DNA of 64,000 nt, from contig JARKIP010000023.1 of the NCBI GenBank assembly GCA_029990175.1, forward strand, positions 24,261,501 to 24,325,500, in the 5' to 3' direction. The notes beneath the pieces are model-generated. The model was not told the DNA's origin. It did not search any database and saw nothing but the letters and a program-made list of their open reading frames with translations. Both the position numbers and the translations under genes were made by a program. Positions 1 through 11,542 of this stretch are shown piece by piece (positions within the stretch are counted from its first letter, which is position 1; each line of letters opens with the position of its first letter). This DNA is from Petunia secreta (taxonomy: Eukaryota; Streptophyta; Magnoliopsida; Solanales; Solanaceae).

Positions 1-2
1 CA

Positions 3-1310
3 ATGGAGCTTGAGGAAACTGAGTTTGATTATGACAATTTTGATGGAACAACACAAGAGGAAATTGAAAGATTTAAAAATGAGCCTAAGCCAAACCTAGA
101 GGAAACTGAGGTGATAAATCTAAGAAATGAAGAAACTTTGAAAGAGACAAGGATTAGTGTGCACCTCACCACCGAAGATAAAAAGCGGTATACTGAGTTT
201 CTTAAGGAATATGAGGATGTATTTGCTTTGTCGTATGATGACATGACTGGCATAAGCACGGACATGGTAGCTCATAAATTATCCATCAATCCGGGTTTTT
301 CGCCAGTCAAACAAAAAGCCCGAACTTTCAAGTTGTCGGTTCTGCTGAAGATTGGGGAGGAGGTAACCAAGCAGCTCAATGCAGGAATCTTGAAAACAGT
401 CAAATACCCAACTTGGTTAGCTAACATTATCCCAGTGCCGAAGAAAGATGGGAAACTCTGAGTTTGTGTGGATTATAGGGATTTGAATAGACCAAGCCCA
501 AAAGATAATTTTCCTCCGCGAAACACAAACTACAGTCTTTCGTGGATTGTTTCGCCGGCTACCATCAAGTGCTCATTGATGAGGAGGATGCTGAGAAGAC
601 AGCTTTAACCACATTTTGGGGAATTTACTGCTACAAGGTTATGCCGTTTGGGTTGAAGAATGTTGGAGCAACTTACATGAGGGAAATGACAACTATGGTC
701 CATGACTTGATGCAAAGTGGATGATGTAATCATCAAATCAAAGAAGAGCTCGGAGCACCTTGATAATTTGCACAAGTTTTTCAATCCCTTGCGCAAATAT
801 AATTTGAAGCTAAATCCAGCAAAGTGTGCTTTCTGTATTCCAGCAGGGAAGCTTCTGGGTTTCATAGTCAGTAGAAGGGGCATTGAGCTAGATCCGTCCA
901 AGATCAAAGCCATCAAAGAATTGCCGCCGCCGAAGAGCAAGAAAGAAGTCATGAGTTTCCTAGGAAGGCTCAATTACATCAGCCGGTTCATAGCACAATC
1001 CACTGTCATCTGCGAACCTATCATCAAACTACTAAAGAAAGACGCAGCGATCGAGTGGATGGAAGACTGTCAAAAAGCATTTGATCGGATAAAGGAGTAC
1101 TTGTCTTGCCTGCCTGTGCTGGTTCCACCCGAGCCTGGGCGACCTTGTATCTTATACCTGTCTGTGGTAGATTCGACATTTGGTTGTGTATTGGGGCAAC
1201 ATGATTCAACTGGAAGAAAGGAGCAAGCCATGTACTATCTAAGCAAGAAATTCACTCCTTACGAGGCAAAGTACACATTACTGGAACGCACGTGCTGTGA
1301 ACTGACTTGA
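3..1310 (+). pseudogene. Tat pol: protease-RT linker, reverse transcriptase and start of RNase H (broken)
   Basis: The element's reverse transcriptase would copy its RNA to cDNA. Seen: the linker and RT start (3-461), ending at a TGA just before the conserved VCVDYRDLN box; the same frame continues with that box to about 520. A short deletion then joins to the block with DCFAGYHQVLID and MPFGLKNVGATY (542-724). A second small deletion removes residues just before the catalytic YVDD box, leaving only VDD in another frame (717-1310). That frame continues through the RT thumb (FLGRLNYISRF) into the RNase H start (YYLSKKFTPYEAKYTLLE). At least one stop and three indels make this a pseudogene. The first stop fits C-to-T change of a CGA codon, as expected at methylated CpG, but that is inference. 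Confidence 0.9.
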
Positions 1311-3139
1311 ATAGCACAAAAGCTGAGGCACTAGTTGACATCTTACTCAACGTGCTGATATCGAGGATGGACCCTCTCAAGTATATTTTCCAAAAACCAA
1401 TGCCTACTGGAAAGTTGGCTAAATGGAAAATGTTGCTCAGTGAATTCAACATTACTTTTGTCACTCAAAAGGCGGTAAAAGCTCAGGCCCTGGCTGATCA
1501 TATGGCTGAGAATCCAGTGGGAGATGACTATGAGCCACTGCACACTTATTTCCCCGATGAAGAAGTCATGTTCGTAGGAGAAGATATCACAGAGGAGTAC
1601 GACGGTTGGAGACTATTCTTCGATGGAGCAGTGAATTTCAAAGGAGTCGGCGTTGGAGCAGTGTTAGTCTCAGAGACTGGTCAACACTACCTTGTCACAG
1701 CCAAACTGAGGTTTCCCTACACTAACAACATGGCAGAGTATGAAGCTTTCATTTTGGGTCTTAGAATGGCGGTAGACATGAATATACAAGAGCTGCTGGC
1801 AATCGGAGATTCCGACTTACTGATTCACCAAGTCCGAGGAGAATGGACGGCAAAGAACTCCAAAATATTGCCATACCTCGAGTGCATAAAAGAGTTGAAG
1901 CAAAGATTTACCAAGATAGAGTTCCGGCATGTACCCAGGCTGCAAAATGAGTTCGCGGATGCTTTGGCCACCATATCATCCATGATCAAACATCCCGACA
2001 AGAACTACATTGACTCAATACCCGTGGCAGTGAGGAAGAAGCCGACATATTATTATCATGTAGAAGAAGAATCAGACAGACAGCCTTGGTTCTACGACAT
2101 CAAAGGTTTTCTCAAAGACGGCACTTACCCAAAGGATGCAATGAGTCTCCAAAAGAAGACATTGAGGAGGTTAGCAAATGGTTTCTTTTTTAATAGAGAA
2201 TTTTTATACAAAAGGACACCTGATCTGGGATTAATGAAATGTGTAGACGCCAAAGAAGCTGCTAAGTTGTTGGAAGAAATACACTCTGGGACGTGCGGCC
2301 TACATATGAACGGTTTCATGCTTGCAAAGAAGATCTTAAGGGCCGGCTATTTCTGGATGACAATGGAGCGTGATTGCATAAGGCACGCAAAGAAATGTAA
2401 CCAATACCAAGTCCACGGAGATATGATTCGAGTGCCTCCTAATGAATTGAATATCATGGGATCGCCCTGGCCTTTCGCTGCTTTGAGAATGGATGTCATA
2501 GGACCCATCGAGCCGGTTGCTTCCAATGGGCATCATTTCATATTGGTAGCCATTGATTATTTTACCAAATGGGTAGAAGCTGCATCTTACAAGTCAGTGA
2601 CAAAGAAAGTGGTGTCAAACTTTGTCCGTGCCAAAATGATCTGTCGATTTGGCATTCTTGAATACATCATCACTGACAATGGATCCAATCTCAATGGTGA
2701 CCTAATGAAAGCAACCTGCGAGGTTTTCAAGATCAAGCACCACAATTCCACCGCATATAGACCCCAAATGAATGGTGCGGTCGAGGCGGCCAACAAGAAC
2801 ATCAAGAAGATATTGCGCAAGATGACAGACAATTCAAAGCAATGGCACGAAAACTTACCCTACGCTCTGCTAGGGTATCGCACCACAGTAAGGACATCGA
2901 CAGGGGATACCCCTTACTTGCTGGTGTACAGCACCGAGGCGGTGATACCAGCAGAAGTTGAGATACCATCCCTGAGGATCATCAAAGAGACACAACTGAA
3001 AGACGCTGAATGGATCAAAGGGAGAATGGGAGCAATTGGCCCTCATCGACGGCAAGAGACTAAATGCAGTGTGTCATGGACAATTATATCAAAGTCTAAA
3101 TTATTTAATAAGAAAGTTCAAGAGATCCTTCAAACCTAG
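1307..3139 (+). pseudogene. Tat pol: RNase H tail, archaeal-type RNase H, integrase (610 codons open)
   Basis: The longest open stretch of this element. Residues ~1-75 finish the first RNase H (MDPLKYIFQKPMPTGKLAKW). Residues ~95-240 are the second RNase H, with all four expected acidic positions visible: FFDGA, NMAEYEA, IGDSDLL and NEFADAL. From ~320 the integrase follows. Its zinc-binding part (HSGTCGLHMNG, then KKCNQYQVHG) has Tyr where the last Cys is expected. The catalytic core shows MDVIGPIEP, ITDNGSNLNG and AVEAANKN for the D, D and E positions. The end shifts frame near 3030, so the last ~30 residues are not integrase. The join to the preceding block (around 1300) is also a frameshift. 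Confidence 0.9.
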
Positions 3140-3326
3140 ACAACTAGTACTGAAAAAGATATTTCCCAATCAAGAAGAGGCAAAGGGCAAGTTTGCACCG
3201 AATTGGCAAGGGCCGTACATGGTTCATCGAGTTCTAAACGGAGGAGCATTGATACTAGCAGAAATGGATGGAGAAGTTTGGCCGAAACCGATCAATTCAG
3301 ACACTATCAAAAGATACTATGTATAA
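3036..3326 (+). pseudogene. Tat pol: integrase C-terminal segment
   Basis: This restores the integrase frame after the break near 3030. It contains the C-terminal segment typical of Tat integrases, with KPRQLVLKKIFPNQEE, GKFAPNWQGPYMV, GGALILAEMDG and a final KRYYV before the stop. This region binds DNA nonspecifically and helps position the cDNA during integration. The conserved spacing and the natural C-terminal YYV show that pol ends here. Interruption by the upstream frameshift means it could not be made as part of one polyprotein. Confidence 0.85.
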
Positions 3327-3914
3327 GAGCTTGTACTAGTTAATGGTTTCGTTATTCTGCAATACATCATGTAATCTGAACTACGCTACGACCTGATTCC
3401 CCAAGTGGGATACATGGGAAACCTACTCAAGGTTCGGTCGCATAAATATAAAAATTTCATTTTCCCATAAAGCAAACACTAGGGCAGAATTTTTGAGGAA
3501 CTCTCAAAAATTCCTAAAGGACAAATATAGTTGACACTGGGGCGGAGAATTTTATGGTCACCCTCAAAATTCATTTAATGGAGTTTGGAGCATCATGAAG
3601 AGCGACAACTATGGCTTTACACAACGCAACTCGTAACTCAATGGGATAAAACACTTCATTTCATTTCTTTCTCATAAAAGTTTTCAAAATACTTGCATTA
3701 TTTACTACTTTATGCATACCCCTTTCAGCTCGACCAAGGTCTCGGCACTCAGGGAAAGCAAAAGCGCGAAGCAAGCCAAAAACGCACAAACCAAACTACC
3801 CCACACAACTCACCAATCTTTCTTTGGATGCAGGCACAAAAAGATACACAACTCAGCAACACATGACAAACATGATTCGACAAAGGTTATCCAATTCCTC
3901 TTACCATATTTAAA
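3327..3914 (+). other. Tat element 3' untranslated region
   Basis: About 590 bases between the pol stop and the tandem array, with no gene. It contains the stretch GACCTGATTCCCCAAGTGGG (3390-3409), a type of sequence common just after pol in Tat elements. Two similar segments around 3481-3515 and 3537-3575 share GGGCAGAATTTTTGAGG / GGGCGGAGAATTTTATGG and AAAATTC, so they look like an old local duplication. A 68-codon open frame at 3712-3918 has no recognisable content. Confidence 0.6.
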
Positions 3915-4710
3915 CTAACATAGGGTACACAGCCCGAAGCGTCGATTGAGGATACACAGCCCGATATCGATTACTCATTTAAATTAGCTGAGGGTACACA
4001 GCCCGAAGCGTCGACTGAGGGTACACAGTCCGATGTCGATTAGTCATTTAAATTAGCTGAGGGTACACAGCCCGAAGCGTCGCTGAGGGTACACAGCTCG
4101 ATGTCGATTAGTCATTTAAATTAGCTGAGGGTACACAGCCCGAAGCGTCGACTGAGGGTACACAACCCGATGTTGATTAAGTCATTTAAATTAGCTGAGG
4201 GTACATAGCCCGAAGCATCGACTGAGGGTACACATCCCAATATCGATTAGTAATTTAAATTAGCTTAGGGTACACAGTCTGAAGCGTCAACTGAGGGTAC
4301 ACTGCCCGATGTCGATTAGTCATTTAAATTAGCTGAGGGTACACAGCCCGATGTCGATTAGCCATCTAAATTAGCTGAGGGGACACAGCCCCAAACGTCG
4401 ATTAAGGGTACACAGCCCGAAGCATCGATTGAGGGTACACGGCCCGATATTCGATTAGTCATTTAAATTAGCTGAAGGGACACATCCCGAAGCATCGATT
4501 GAGGGTACACAGTCCGATATCGATTAGTCATTTAAATTAGCTGAGGGTACACAGCCCGATATCGATTAGTCATTTAAATTAGCTGAGGGTACACAACCCG
4601 AAGCGTTGACTGAGGGTACACAGCCCGATGTCGGTCTGTTATTTTAATTCCTTGCGGAGGATACACAGCCCAATACATCGACTGAGGGTACACAGCCCGA
4701 TGTCGAATCT
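3915..4710 (+). repeat. 69-bp tandem repeat array in Tat 3' UTR
   Basis: Roughly eleven to twelve degenerate units. Each full unit is a dimer: a ~27-bp half (GAGGGTACACAGCCCGAAGC plus GTCGACT) and a ~42-bp half that begins with the same GAGGGTACACAG core and then adds CGATGTCGATTAGTC and ATTTAAATTAGC. Several units have lost one half (for example near 4335 and 4545). The array sits between pol and the polypurine tract, as minisatellites do in Ogre/Tat elements. No coding function is apparent. Confidence 0.9.
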
Positions 4711-5000
4711 CACACTTGGCACAGCAAAAGACACACAGTCAAGCATAGCAGACACACCTGCGTACGACAAAAAATCCTGGAAAGACAATCCAGCCCGATA
4801 GGAAGGCACGTTTTACATTCGCTTATACATACATTGTTTTGCAAACTCACCTTTATTGCAGGATATATGCTCTGACAATGCGAACATTACGACCTAACAT
4901 CCCGACAATTCCCGTAAGCCATAGGCACTCCTCTAGAGTCGTGACAAAATTAGTCGTTTTGTCAGCGTCTTTGCCCGAAGACTCTTTCATCATCCCCGGG

Positions 5001-5014
5001 CAAAGAGGGGTAGT
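5001..5014 (+). promoter_or_regulatory. polypurine tract of the Tat element
   Basis: The purine-rich CAAAGAGGGGTAGT lies immediately before the LTR start TGTTGACACC. A polypurine tract primes plus-strand DNA synthesis, and its position directly 5' of the 3' LTR supports the boundary. A start three bases further right (TGACACC) is also possible. Confidence 0.7.
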
Positions 5015-5404
5015 TGTTGACACCTAATTTTGTCCGTCCTATTTCAATAGCCATTATTCAGACAAATTGCATTGATCACCGCATAATTACCCTACACTCA
5101 CTCCTATCTTGAGTCATTATCTCATGCACGTACACCAATTAGGCTATTTTGTAAGCATTTAAACGAACGATCGCATTGTTTACAAAACTTGCATATCTCA
5201 TCATAATTTTTCACAATTACTGTTGGGTTTTAACAAGGACACCTAAATCATTTTAAAACCTGAAATAATAAATTTTCTTAATTAATTTTCCTTAGTAATT
5301 ATTTTTCTTATTTTTGTAATTTTTATGAGTAATTTACATAATTTTCTACACATTTATACAAATTTTATATGCTTTTATACACTATTTGTACACTATATAT
5401 ACAC

Positions 5405-5411
<7 letters not shown>

Positions 5412-5437
<26 letters not shown>
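5412..5437 (+). repeat. (AC)n microsatellite in Tat LTR
   Basis: About thirteen AC dinucleotides preceded by TATATATA. It makes the overlapping short open frames at 5325-5670 look longer than they are. Confidence 0.95.
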
Positions 5438-6596
5438 GTCAGCCCATTTTCACATCCCATCGCCAACGTGGCTTCATTTCAGCCGTCCACCTGTACAATC
5501 CAATGGTTGAGTTTCAAGTTTCCTTTTTTATTATACACCTCCCCCCCCCCCCCCAAAACCCTATTTCCCCTTTTCATTTTTTCTCCTCCTCGCGACTGTC
5601 TCTCTCTCTCTCTCTCTACGTCTCTGCCATCGATGACGATTTTTCGGTCGATTTAGCCGATGAAGTGTAAAATAAATTACATCACCATGATCCTCTCTTC
5701 ACCCGCTACAAAACCTATACCCTTTTGACAACATTTAAACGAGGTCAATTCTTAACCCTCGTCGATAGGGTTACCTCCGCTGGAAAATGCCTCCGACGTG
5801 GCCCAGGGATGTTCTAAATGATGCTATTACCTGAAAAGGGCTAAGAAATCCCTCGTGCAAAATCAATTCAAGACGGGTCAAATTGACCCGACTCCAGCAT
5901 AAACGGGTAATCTTTATTCCTTTCTTGTTTGCTTCGATCTATGCGATACCTCTGTGTTAACATGCTTAGTCGACTAATTATTGTGTGTTAAGTTCGTATG
6001 ATCATTAATCCTTGGTTAGTTCACTAGTTCAACTGGACATTGCCCTGAATTTTGCACGTTCGAGTATCCTAGTTTATCTCTATTAGTTTTAAAAGAATCT
6101 ATGTTGGTTTCTGAATTATCCAGTGTATTTGTTTCCTTGTTCTATCAAGATGCATGTTTCTCGTGATTATATGTATAAGTGGTGATTTGATGAGCATGAT
6201 TTGGGGGTTTTGATTGGGTTTAAATGGAATTGGTGATTGATATTTAGCTCTGGTATGATTAGGAGGATTCTGAATTGATTCAATGTGAATTCTTGATTGA
6301 TGTCTGGATTGGAAATCAGTTCTGTATTTAATGTGATTTCAATTGAGAATTATCAAGTTAATTGACTAATCTCCGAGCCTAAAATTAGCCTAAAACTTGT
6401 TTGTGAACCTAGACTTTATTTGGTCTTAAGGAGAGGGATCCTAGTTTGTTTAGGATTTGTTTTACCTTAATCTGTGGGGCTTGATTAATCTATATATGGA
6501 AGGGGTACTAGGCTGACTTTCTTAAATATGGGAAGCAATATTCCCTTTCCTTTTTTGTCTCTTTTACCTGTTAGAACTAAGGCTCTTCCTCACTCC

Positions 6597-6604
6597 TATA
6601 TAAA
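6597..6604 (+). promoter_or_regulatory. candidate TATA box of the Tat LTR promoter
   Basis: TATATAAA in the context CACTCCTATATAAACTAG, about 1.6 kb into the LTR. It is followed after ~30 bases by CACTAAGGAACAAGTTCAG, a plausible transcription start region. This would place the U3/R boundary near 6630-6660. Only the motif and its position support it. Confidence 0.55.
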
Positions 6605-8538
6605 CTAGTCTCTTTTTGTTCACTAAGGAACAAGTTCAGACACAGATATCCCTGCGTAGACACTAAAACTCTCCCTCTCTACTACTCTCAATTCTCTGAA
6701 AAAGGACTTGCCTTTCTATTTTTTCTGCCCTCACTGTTTCTTGAGAGTATCAAGCATTGCATGAGTTTTATCTTACTTGCTAATCACTGCACTTCGCAAG
6801 GTAAAATGGTTCTGAACTGTCTCTGACCTATAGCATGCTTATTCTACATGATTTAATAGATGGTTTCTTTGTGTGTGTAACCTATTTGGGAGGTTCTATA
6901 CCTTCCCCTGCTTCTTTTCTTAGAAAACCTGTCATGCTTGTCACTGTGATTGCTCAGGCCTCCTTTTGGCCCTACTAACCCTTGTGAATGCAGCTTTGTC
7001 TTGGATGACCACAAAAGGCCATACCAATCTTATTTTTATAGGTTTGGGGTTCTTTGAGAAGTCTGCTAACTGCACTATGCAGTATTTCTTTAAAGTACTG
7101 CTTTTGAAATGCTAATTCTGCCTAAACTTAGTAAAGACAGACCTTCCCCTTTTGTGCATAGTTCTCCCTTTAGAAACTATCCTCGTTTTGTACATTTGAT
7201 AGGGACCCTGCTTGTATTTGTGATTAAAAAAGGGTATACCACCATGAGTTTGTGTACTTGGCTACCCAGGGGCCATTTCTAACTTCCCTCTCCTACTTGC
7301 TGCATTAAGCATCATGAAGGATTGACTTTATTACCTAGAACTCACACGACAATGATAATCTGTGTTTACCAAGAGTCTGGACATTGCTAGCATGAACAAG
7401 TTTTAATGTCTTAAACCATAACATTCGAAGTTCTTCTTGTGTGAATCTGGAATTTTCGAACTGGGGCTAATTGTGCTATGACTGCTTAAAACCAGACTGT
7501 TTCTGTAACTTTAAAACTGCCCCTTTTAGCATAAATGATCCAGGCTTGAAAATATTTTTAAAACCTGGCATTTGTGTGTAAAATGATTTTGAAACTTCTT
7601 TTTGACCTCTTATACACCAACCTAATAGTGTATAAGGGGGTATAAGCATTAATGGGGTCAATTATACAACTGCATAAACATTTTCTAAAGCTCAACACTA
7701 CTGATTACTCATGTATTTGCATCCCTATACCTATATCTATGTGCGACAGCCCTTTGTTTGTATTTATGTGCTTCTGTGAAACCCACTTTCGAAAACAGCC
7801 CACTTACCCATATCCATTTACAAAACTGACCCTTAAACAAAAATAACTATTAAGGTCATGACTCGATAATTAATGACGAGTCACACCTTCCTAAATGGCT
7901 TATATTTTGTTTAAAAAACAACCCATTTGGTTTTTTGACAAAATTTGAAACTGTTTGTAAAAGGTGTCTTTTTTTTTTTGCAAAACTGCCTATCTGTGAA
8001 AAATTGATTAAAAGGCAGAAAATACGCAAACAAGACAAATTGCGATACTCTTTACAGATTTAACCTTATTTGCGATTATGCATTTATGTTAGAGGCCTTA
8101 AAATGCGATTAGGAGCGGAATATGGGCCGTATGTATGAATGTGTAGGTTAGACATATATATATATATATTACCTAAACTTGTTTAATTCGGCTAATATAT
8201 ACATTGATTGTGAAATTGATCATTTAAGTTAGTAACGCATATGATAATACGTATTTGCATAGACATCCCAAAATGTATAGACTCGGGCGGGAACCACCTT
8301 TGGTGGGACTCGGGGAAGTGTCTAACACCTTCTTCCCCGAGTCATTTGGACTTCTTACCCGTTGAATCTCTGAAATCAGACTAGTATAATAATTAACTCG
8401 ACCTTAGACGCTTAGGTGGCCTAATACACCTTAGAAAACTATATTAGGTGGCGACTCCAACTCTTGAACTCAAACGAGTTACCCAGTCAAATCCGTAACC
8501 CGACTCGCTCCGAGTCGAGTCTAAAATCGGGTATGACA

Positions 8539-8580
8539 ACCACCTCACTCCACCCATCTCTGCCGCTGCCTTCTTCCTTC
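8539..8580. other. short host remnant between two elements, with left TSD
   Basis: Forty-two bases separate the Tat LTR end from the next element. The last five, CCTTC (8576-8580), are repeated at 14097-14101 right of the Reina-like element, so this piece originally joined 14102 onward. The pyrimidine-rich text followed by ACGGAACCCTAATAC looks like a plant 5' leader, but this is a guess. Confidence 0.7.
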
Positions 8581-9075
8581 TGTTATGAATGGAATAATAA
8601 GGAAAATAATTGAACATAAATGGTGAAAAGAAGAAATTTTGGCATGGAGTTAGTACTAGTCAGACGAATTGATGAAATGGGAGAAAGGGAAAGTCATTTG
8701 GAATTAGAAAGTCAAAAGTTGAGGCCAGCTGTGTTACATGTGCAGTGCACGTGAGGACTTTAAGAGACAAGGCAGTAGACACGTGAGTAGAGGAGATCAA
8801 TTTTAGCTTAGCTTCACCAACGGCTAAGATTAGCTCTAGGAAGGAATCAAATAAAAGAAAGGAATCCCAAGTTAGTTAGACAGTTTTAGGGCAGTTACCA
8901 TTTCTCCTCAACTCTTACCTCTCTATCTCGTTTATTCCTTCTTTTTCATTACTGTATCCTCTCCATTGTTCTGTAGCATTTAATTCACATAATACATTCA
9001 TATTGTAATAGTTCATATATCAATAAATCATCCTTGTTCTCTTATTACATTTCTGCATAAGTAAAGGTCATAACA
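8581..9075 (+). repeat. 5' LTR of Reina-like element 1
   Basis: 495 bp, with 8-bp inverted termini TGTTATGA/TCATAACA. It matches 13602-14096 along its whole length with scattered substitutions and small indels. The last part, with CAATAAATCATCC, carries a possible polyadenylation signal. Confidence 0.95.
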
Positions 9076-9077
9076 AG

Positions 9078-9091
9078 TGGTATCAAGAGTC
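9078..9091 (+). promoter_or_regulatory. primer binding site (initiator tRNA-Met type)
   Basis: TGGTATCAAGAGTC begins two bases after the 5' LTR. It resembles the common plant initiator-Met PBS TGGTATCAGAGCC with an extra A and one change. Confidence 0.8.
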
Positions 9092-9108
9092 TTATCCTGG
9101 CCAACACC

Positions 9109-9945
9109 ATGGTAGAATCAAGAGCTAAAAGCACTGAAGAACACATTACAAGGGTTGAAACACAATTACAGAATTACATGTCAGATACCAATAACAAAAT
9201 TGATGCATTAAGGCAGAAAATGGAAGAAATGTTTGACAAATTTCTCTTGGCACAGCAGAAGCCAATTGGGGAATTATCAGGGGTTTCAATTCCTCGAAAC
9301 AGAGCAGCAGACATTCAAGAATTCAGAATAACTCGAAACTCAGGTGGGCTTTTTCCTCCTAAGTACAAATTTCCATATTATGATGGTACAGATGATCCTC
9401 GAGCCTGGTTAAGGAAATGTGAAAAATACTTTAGTTTATACAACATAATTGATAAACAAGACAAACTGGAGGCAGCAACATTACATTTAAATGTCAAGGT
9501 GGAATCATGGTTTTACTCATTTCAAGTTAGTAGAGGAGTGATTAAATGGGGTGAGTTTACAATTGAAATTTGCAAAAGATTCACAGAAATAAGGAATGAC
9601 ATCTTGGCGGAAAAATTTAACAAGATAACTCAAAAGGGATCTGTTAATGAGTACTTAGATGAGTTTGAAGAATTAAGGACCTGGATCTTGATTAGAAAAC
9701 CTACCATTACTGAAGATTTTTTCCTGGAAACTTTTATTGGGGGTCTCAAGGAAGACATTAAGCATACAGTACGCTTACTTGCTCCATTTTCCCTCAGTCA
9801 AGCAGTCGAAAAAGCAAGACATCAGGAGAGGTTGGTGGAAGCCAATAACAGGAAGAACAAGGTCCAATGGCCTAGGCATCTTGTTTCTCAAGGGAGTGGG
9901 ATTAATATTGGTAATAACCAGTTCACTACTGGATCTAATACCTAG
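9109..9945 (+). pseudogene. gag (N-terminal and capsid part) of Reina-like element 1
   Basis: Gag forms the virus-like particle. The ATG lies 17 bases after the PBS. The N-terminus is a likely coiled coil (EHITRVETQLQNYMSD). The central part (PPKYKFPYYDGTDDPRAWL, KWGEFTIEICKRF, YLDEFEELRTW, FIGGLKEDIKHTVRLL) is the retrotransposon gag domain. A TAG at 9943 interrupts it, but the same frame runs on without further stop into the zinc knuckle at 10009, so a single nonsense change separates the two parts. Confidence 0.9.
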
Positions 9946-10008
9946 AAAAGTAGGGCTACAGCGGGTAGCAAGGAACTGCAACCCAATAATACCAACCAAA
10001 GCACAAGA

Positions 10009-10998
10009 TTGTTAGAGTACAGGAGAGATAATGGACTTTGCTATAAATGTGGGAAAAAGTGTTCTTTTGGGCATCAATGCAAGAATAAGCAACTTCATGC
10101 TATGGAAGGAGTAGAGATGAATATGGGCAAACTACAAGACAGTCAAGACCCTACAGAATTCATCTTAGATAATGAGCAGGAGCATATAGTTGGAGATGAG
10201 GCTATTAGCCTCAATGCATTATCAGGGACTTCTATTCCTAATACCATCAGGCTAAAAGGAGAAGCCAAGAAGAGAGGGTCGACCATTCTAGCTGATTCTG
10301 GTAGTACCCATAGTTTCTTAGACTATGAGACTGCAAGACAAGTGGGGTGTGCCTTAATAGAAGATATTCCTATGAGGGTGACTGTGGCTAATGGGAGTCA
10401 CCTTATGAGTCTACATTCATGTCCTAAGTTCAAGTGGAAAATCCAGGGAATTGAGTTCGAAGACCAAGTTAGGCTTATTGATTTAGGGGGTTGTGATATG
10501 GTTCTAGGGGCTGATTGGATGAGATGCCATAATCCTGTTAAGTTTGACTTCGTTCAATGCAAATTACAAGTTAGAGTTAAGGGCAAGAAAGTGGAACTCA
10601 AGGGAATTACTGAAGAAGGGCGACTTCACAGCATGACAGCCAGCAACATGAAACACATGCTTAAAAATGGGCAGGTTCTTTGGGCTAACTTATTCACAAC
10701 AGCTGCCATTACTGAGGATAAGAAGGAAGAATTACCAGAGGAGATCAGCAGGCTACTGGATCAATTTTGGGATGTTTTTGAGGAGCCCAAAACTCTACCA
10801 CTAAAGAGAGCTCATGACCATTACATTCCCCTGAAACCAGGTACAATCCCAGTTAGCATCAGACCATACAGATATAATTTTTTTCAGAAAAATGAAATAG
10901 AAAAGCAAGTGGAAGAGATGTTGTCTAATGATGTTATTCAGACCAGTCACTCTCCTTTTTTCTTCACCCGTGTTATTGGTCAAAAAGAAGGATGGTAG
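10009..10998 (+). pseudogene. gag zinc knuckle, protease and RT start of Reina-like element 1
   Basis: Same frame as the upstream gag. Residues ~12-30 hold a variant knuckle, CYKCGKKCSFGHQC, as in several chromoviruses. The aspartic protease follows with active site ADSGSTHSF, which cuts the polyprotein, and the later GADWM motif. The RT starts with LPLKRAHDHYIPLKPG and PYRYNFFQKNEIEKQVEEML. A frameshift near 10965-10985 throws the frame off before the KKDGSWRF box, and the stop at 10996 is reached in the wrong frame. Confidence 0.9.
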
Positions 10999-11542
10999 TT
11001 GGAGATTTTGCATAGATTATAGGGAGCTCAACAATCTAACCGTGAAGGATAAATTTCCAATTCCCCTAGTGGATGACTTGCTGGATGAGTTAGTAGGTTC
11101 TTATATGTTCTCAAAAATTGACCTGAGGGTTCGGTATCATCAAATAAGGATGGGAGAGGTTGACATCCACAAGACTGGGTTTAGAACATACTTGGGGCAT
11201 TATGAGTTTAAAGTGATGTCTTTTGGCCTCACTAATGCCCCGACCACCTTTCAAAGATTAATGAACCATGTGTTCAAGGCTTATTTGAGGAAGTTTGTAT
11301 TGATATTCTTTGATGATATTCTTATTTACAGTCCTACTATAAAACTACATGTGGAGCATCTTACTAAAGTACTGGAAGTGTTGAGAAAAGAGACTTTATT
11401 TGCTAAAAGGTCTAAATGCTCTTTTGGTCAACCTAAGGTGGAATATCTAGGACATATCATCACTGGTGAAGGGGTCTCTACTGATCCTCAAAGATTGAGG
11501 CTATGGTTAATTGGCCAACCCCAAAAAATATTAAGGCCTTAA
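10928..11542 (+). pseudogene. reverse transcriptase of Reina-like element 1
   Basis: Holds the core RT boxes: KKDGSWRFCIDYRELN, DKFPIPLVDDLLDEL, MSFGLTNAPTTFQRLMN, and the catalytic FFDDILIYS. The box usually read LRSGYHQIR appears as LRVRYHQIR, a substitution next to the active fold. The frame is lost near 11500 (after GEGVSTDPQR); the RT thumb resumes at 11503 in the next block. Both neighbouring breaks are single-base-type frameshifts. Confidence 0.9.

Larger units (their letters stand above)
1..8538 (+). mobile_element. Ty3/gypsy retrotransposon, Tat lineage, 3' portion
   Basis: This is the 3' part of a large Tat-lineage Ty3/gypsy element whose 5' LTR and gag lie left of the window. Seen in order: broken reverse transcriptase, RNase H, a second (archaeal-type) RNase H, integrase, a 3' untranslated stretch, a 69-bp tandem array, a polypurine tract and a long LTR. 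An extra RNase H between the normal RNase H and the integrase is the hallmark of the Tat lineage, and LTRs of several kb plus tandem repeats after pol are common there. Several stops, frameshifts and deletions show that it is dead. No target site duplication can be tested because the left end is missing. Confidence 0.9.
5015..8538 (+). repeat. 3' LTR of the Tat element (~3.5 kb)
   Basis: Starts TGTTGACACC after the polypurine tract and ends GGGTATGACA. The last ~260 bases include CTAACACCTTCTTCCCCGAG and GGTGGCGACTCC, sequences I associate with Tat/Ogre LTR ends. Inside are an (AC)n run, a C run (5540-5554), a (TC)n run, a TATA box at 6597 and TA repeats near 8154. No protein-coding gene is visible; scattered short open frames (5325-5670, 7476-7846) are treated as chance. 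The 5' LTR partner is outside the window, so length and ends were inferred from one copy. Confidence 0.75.
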
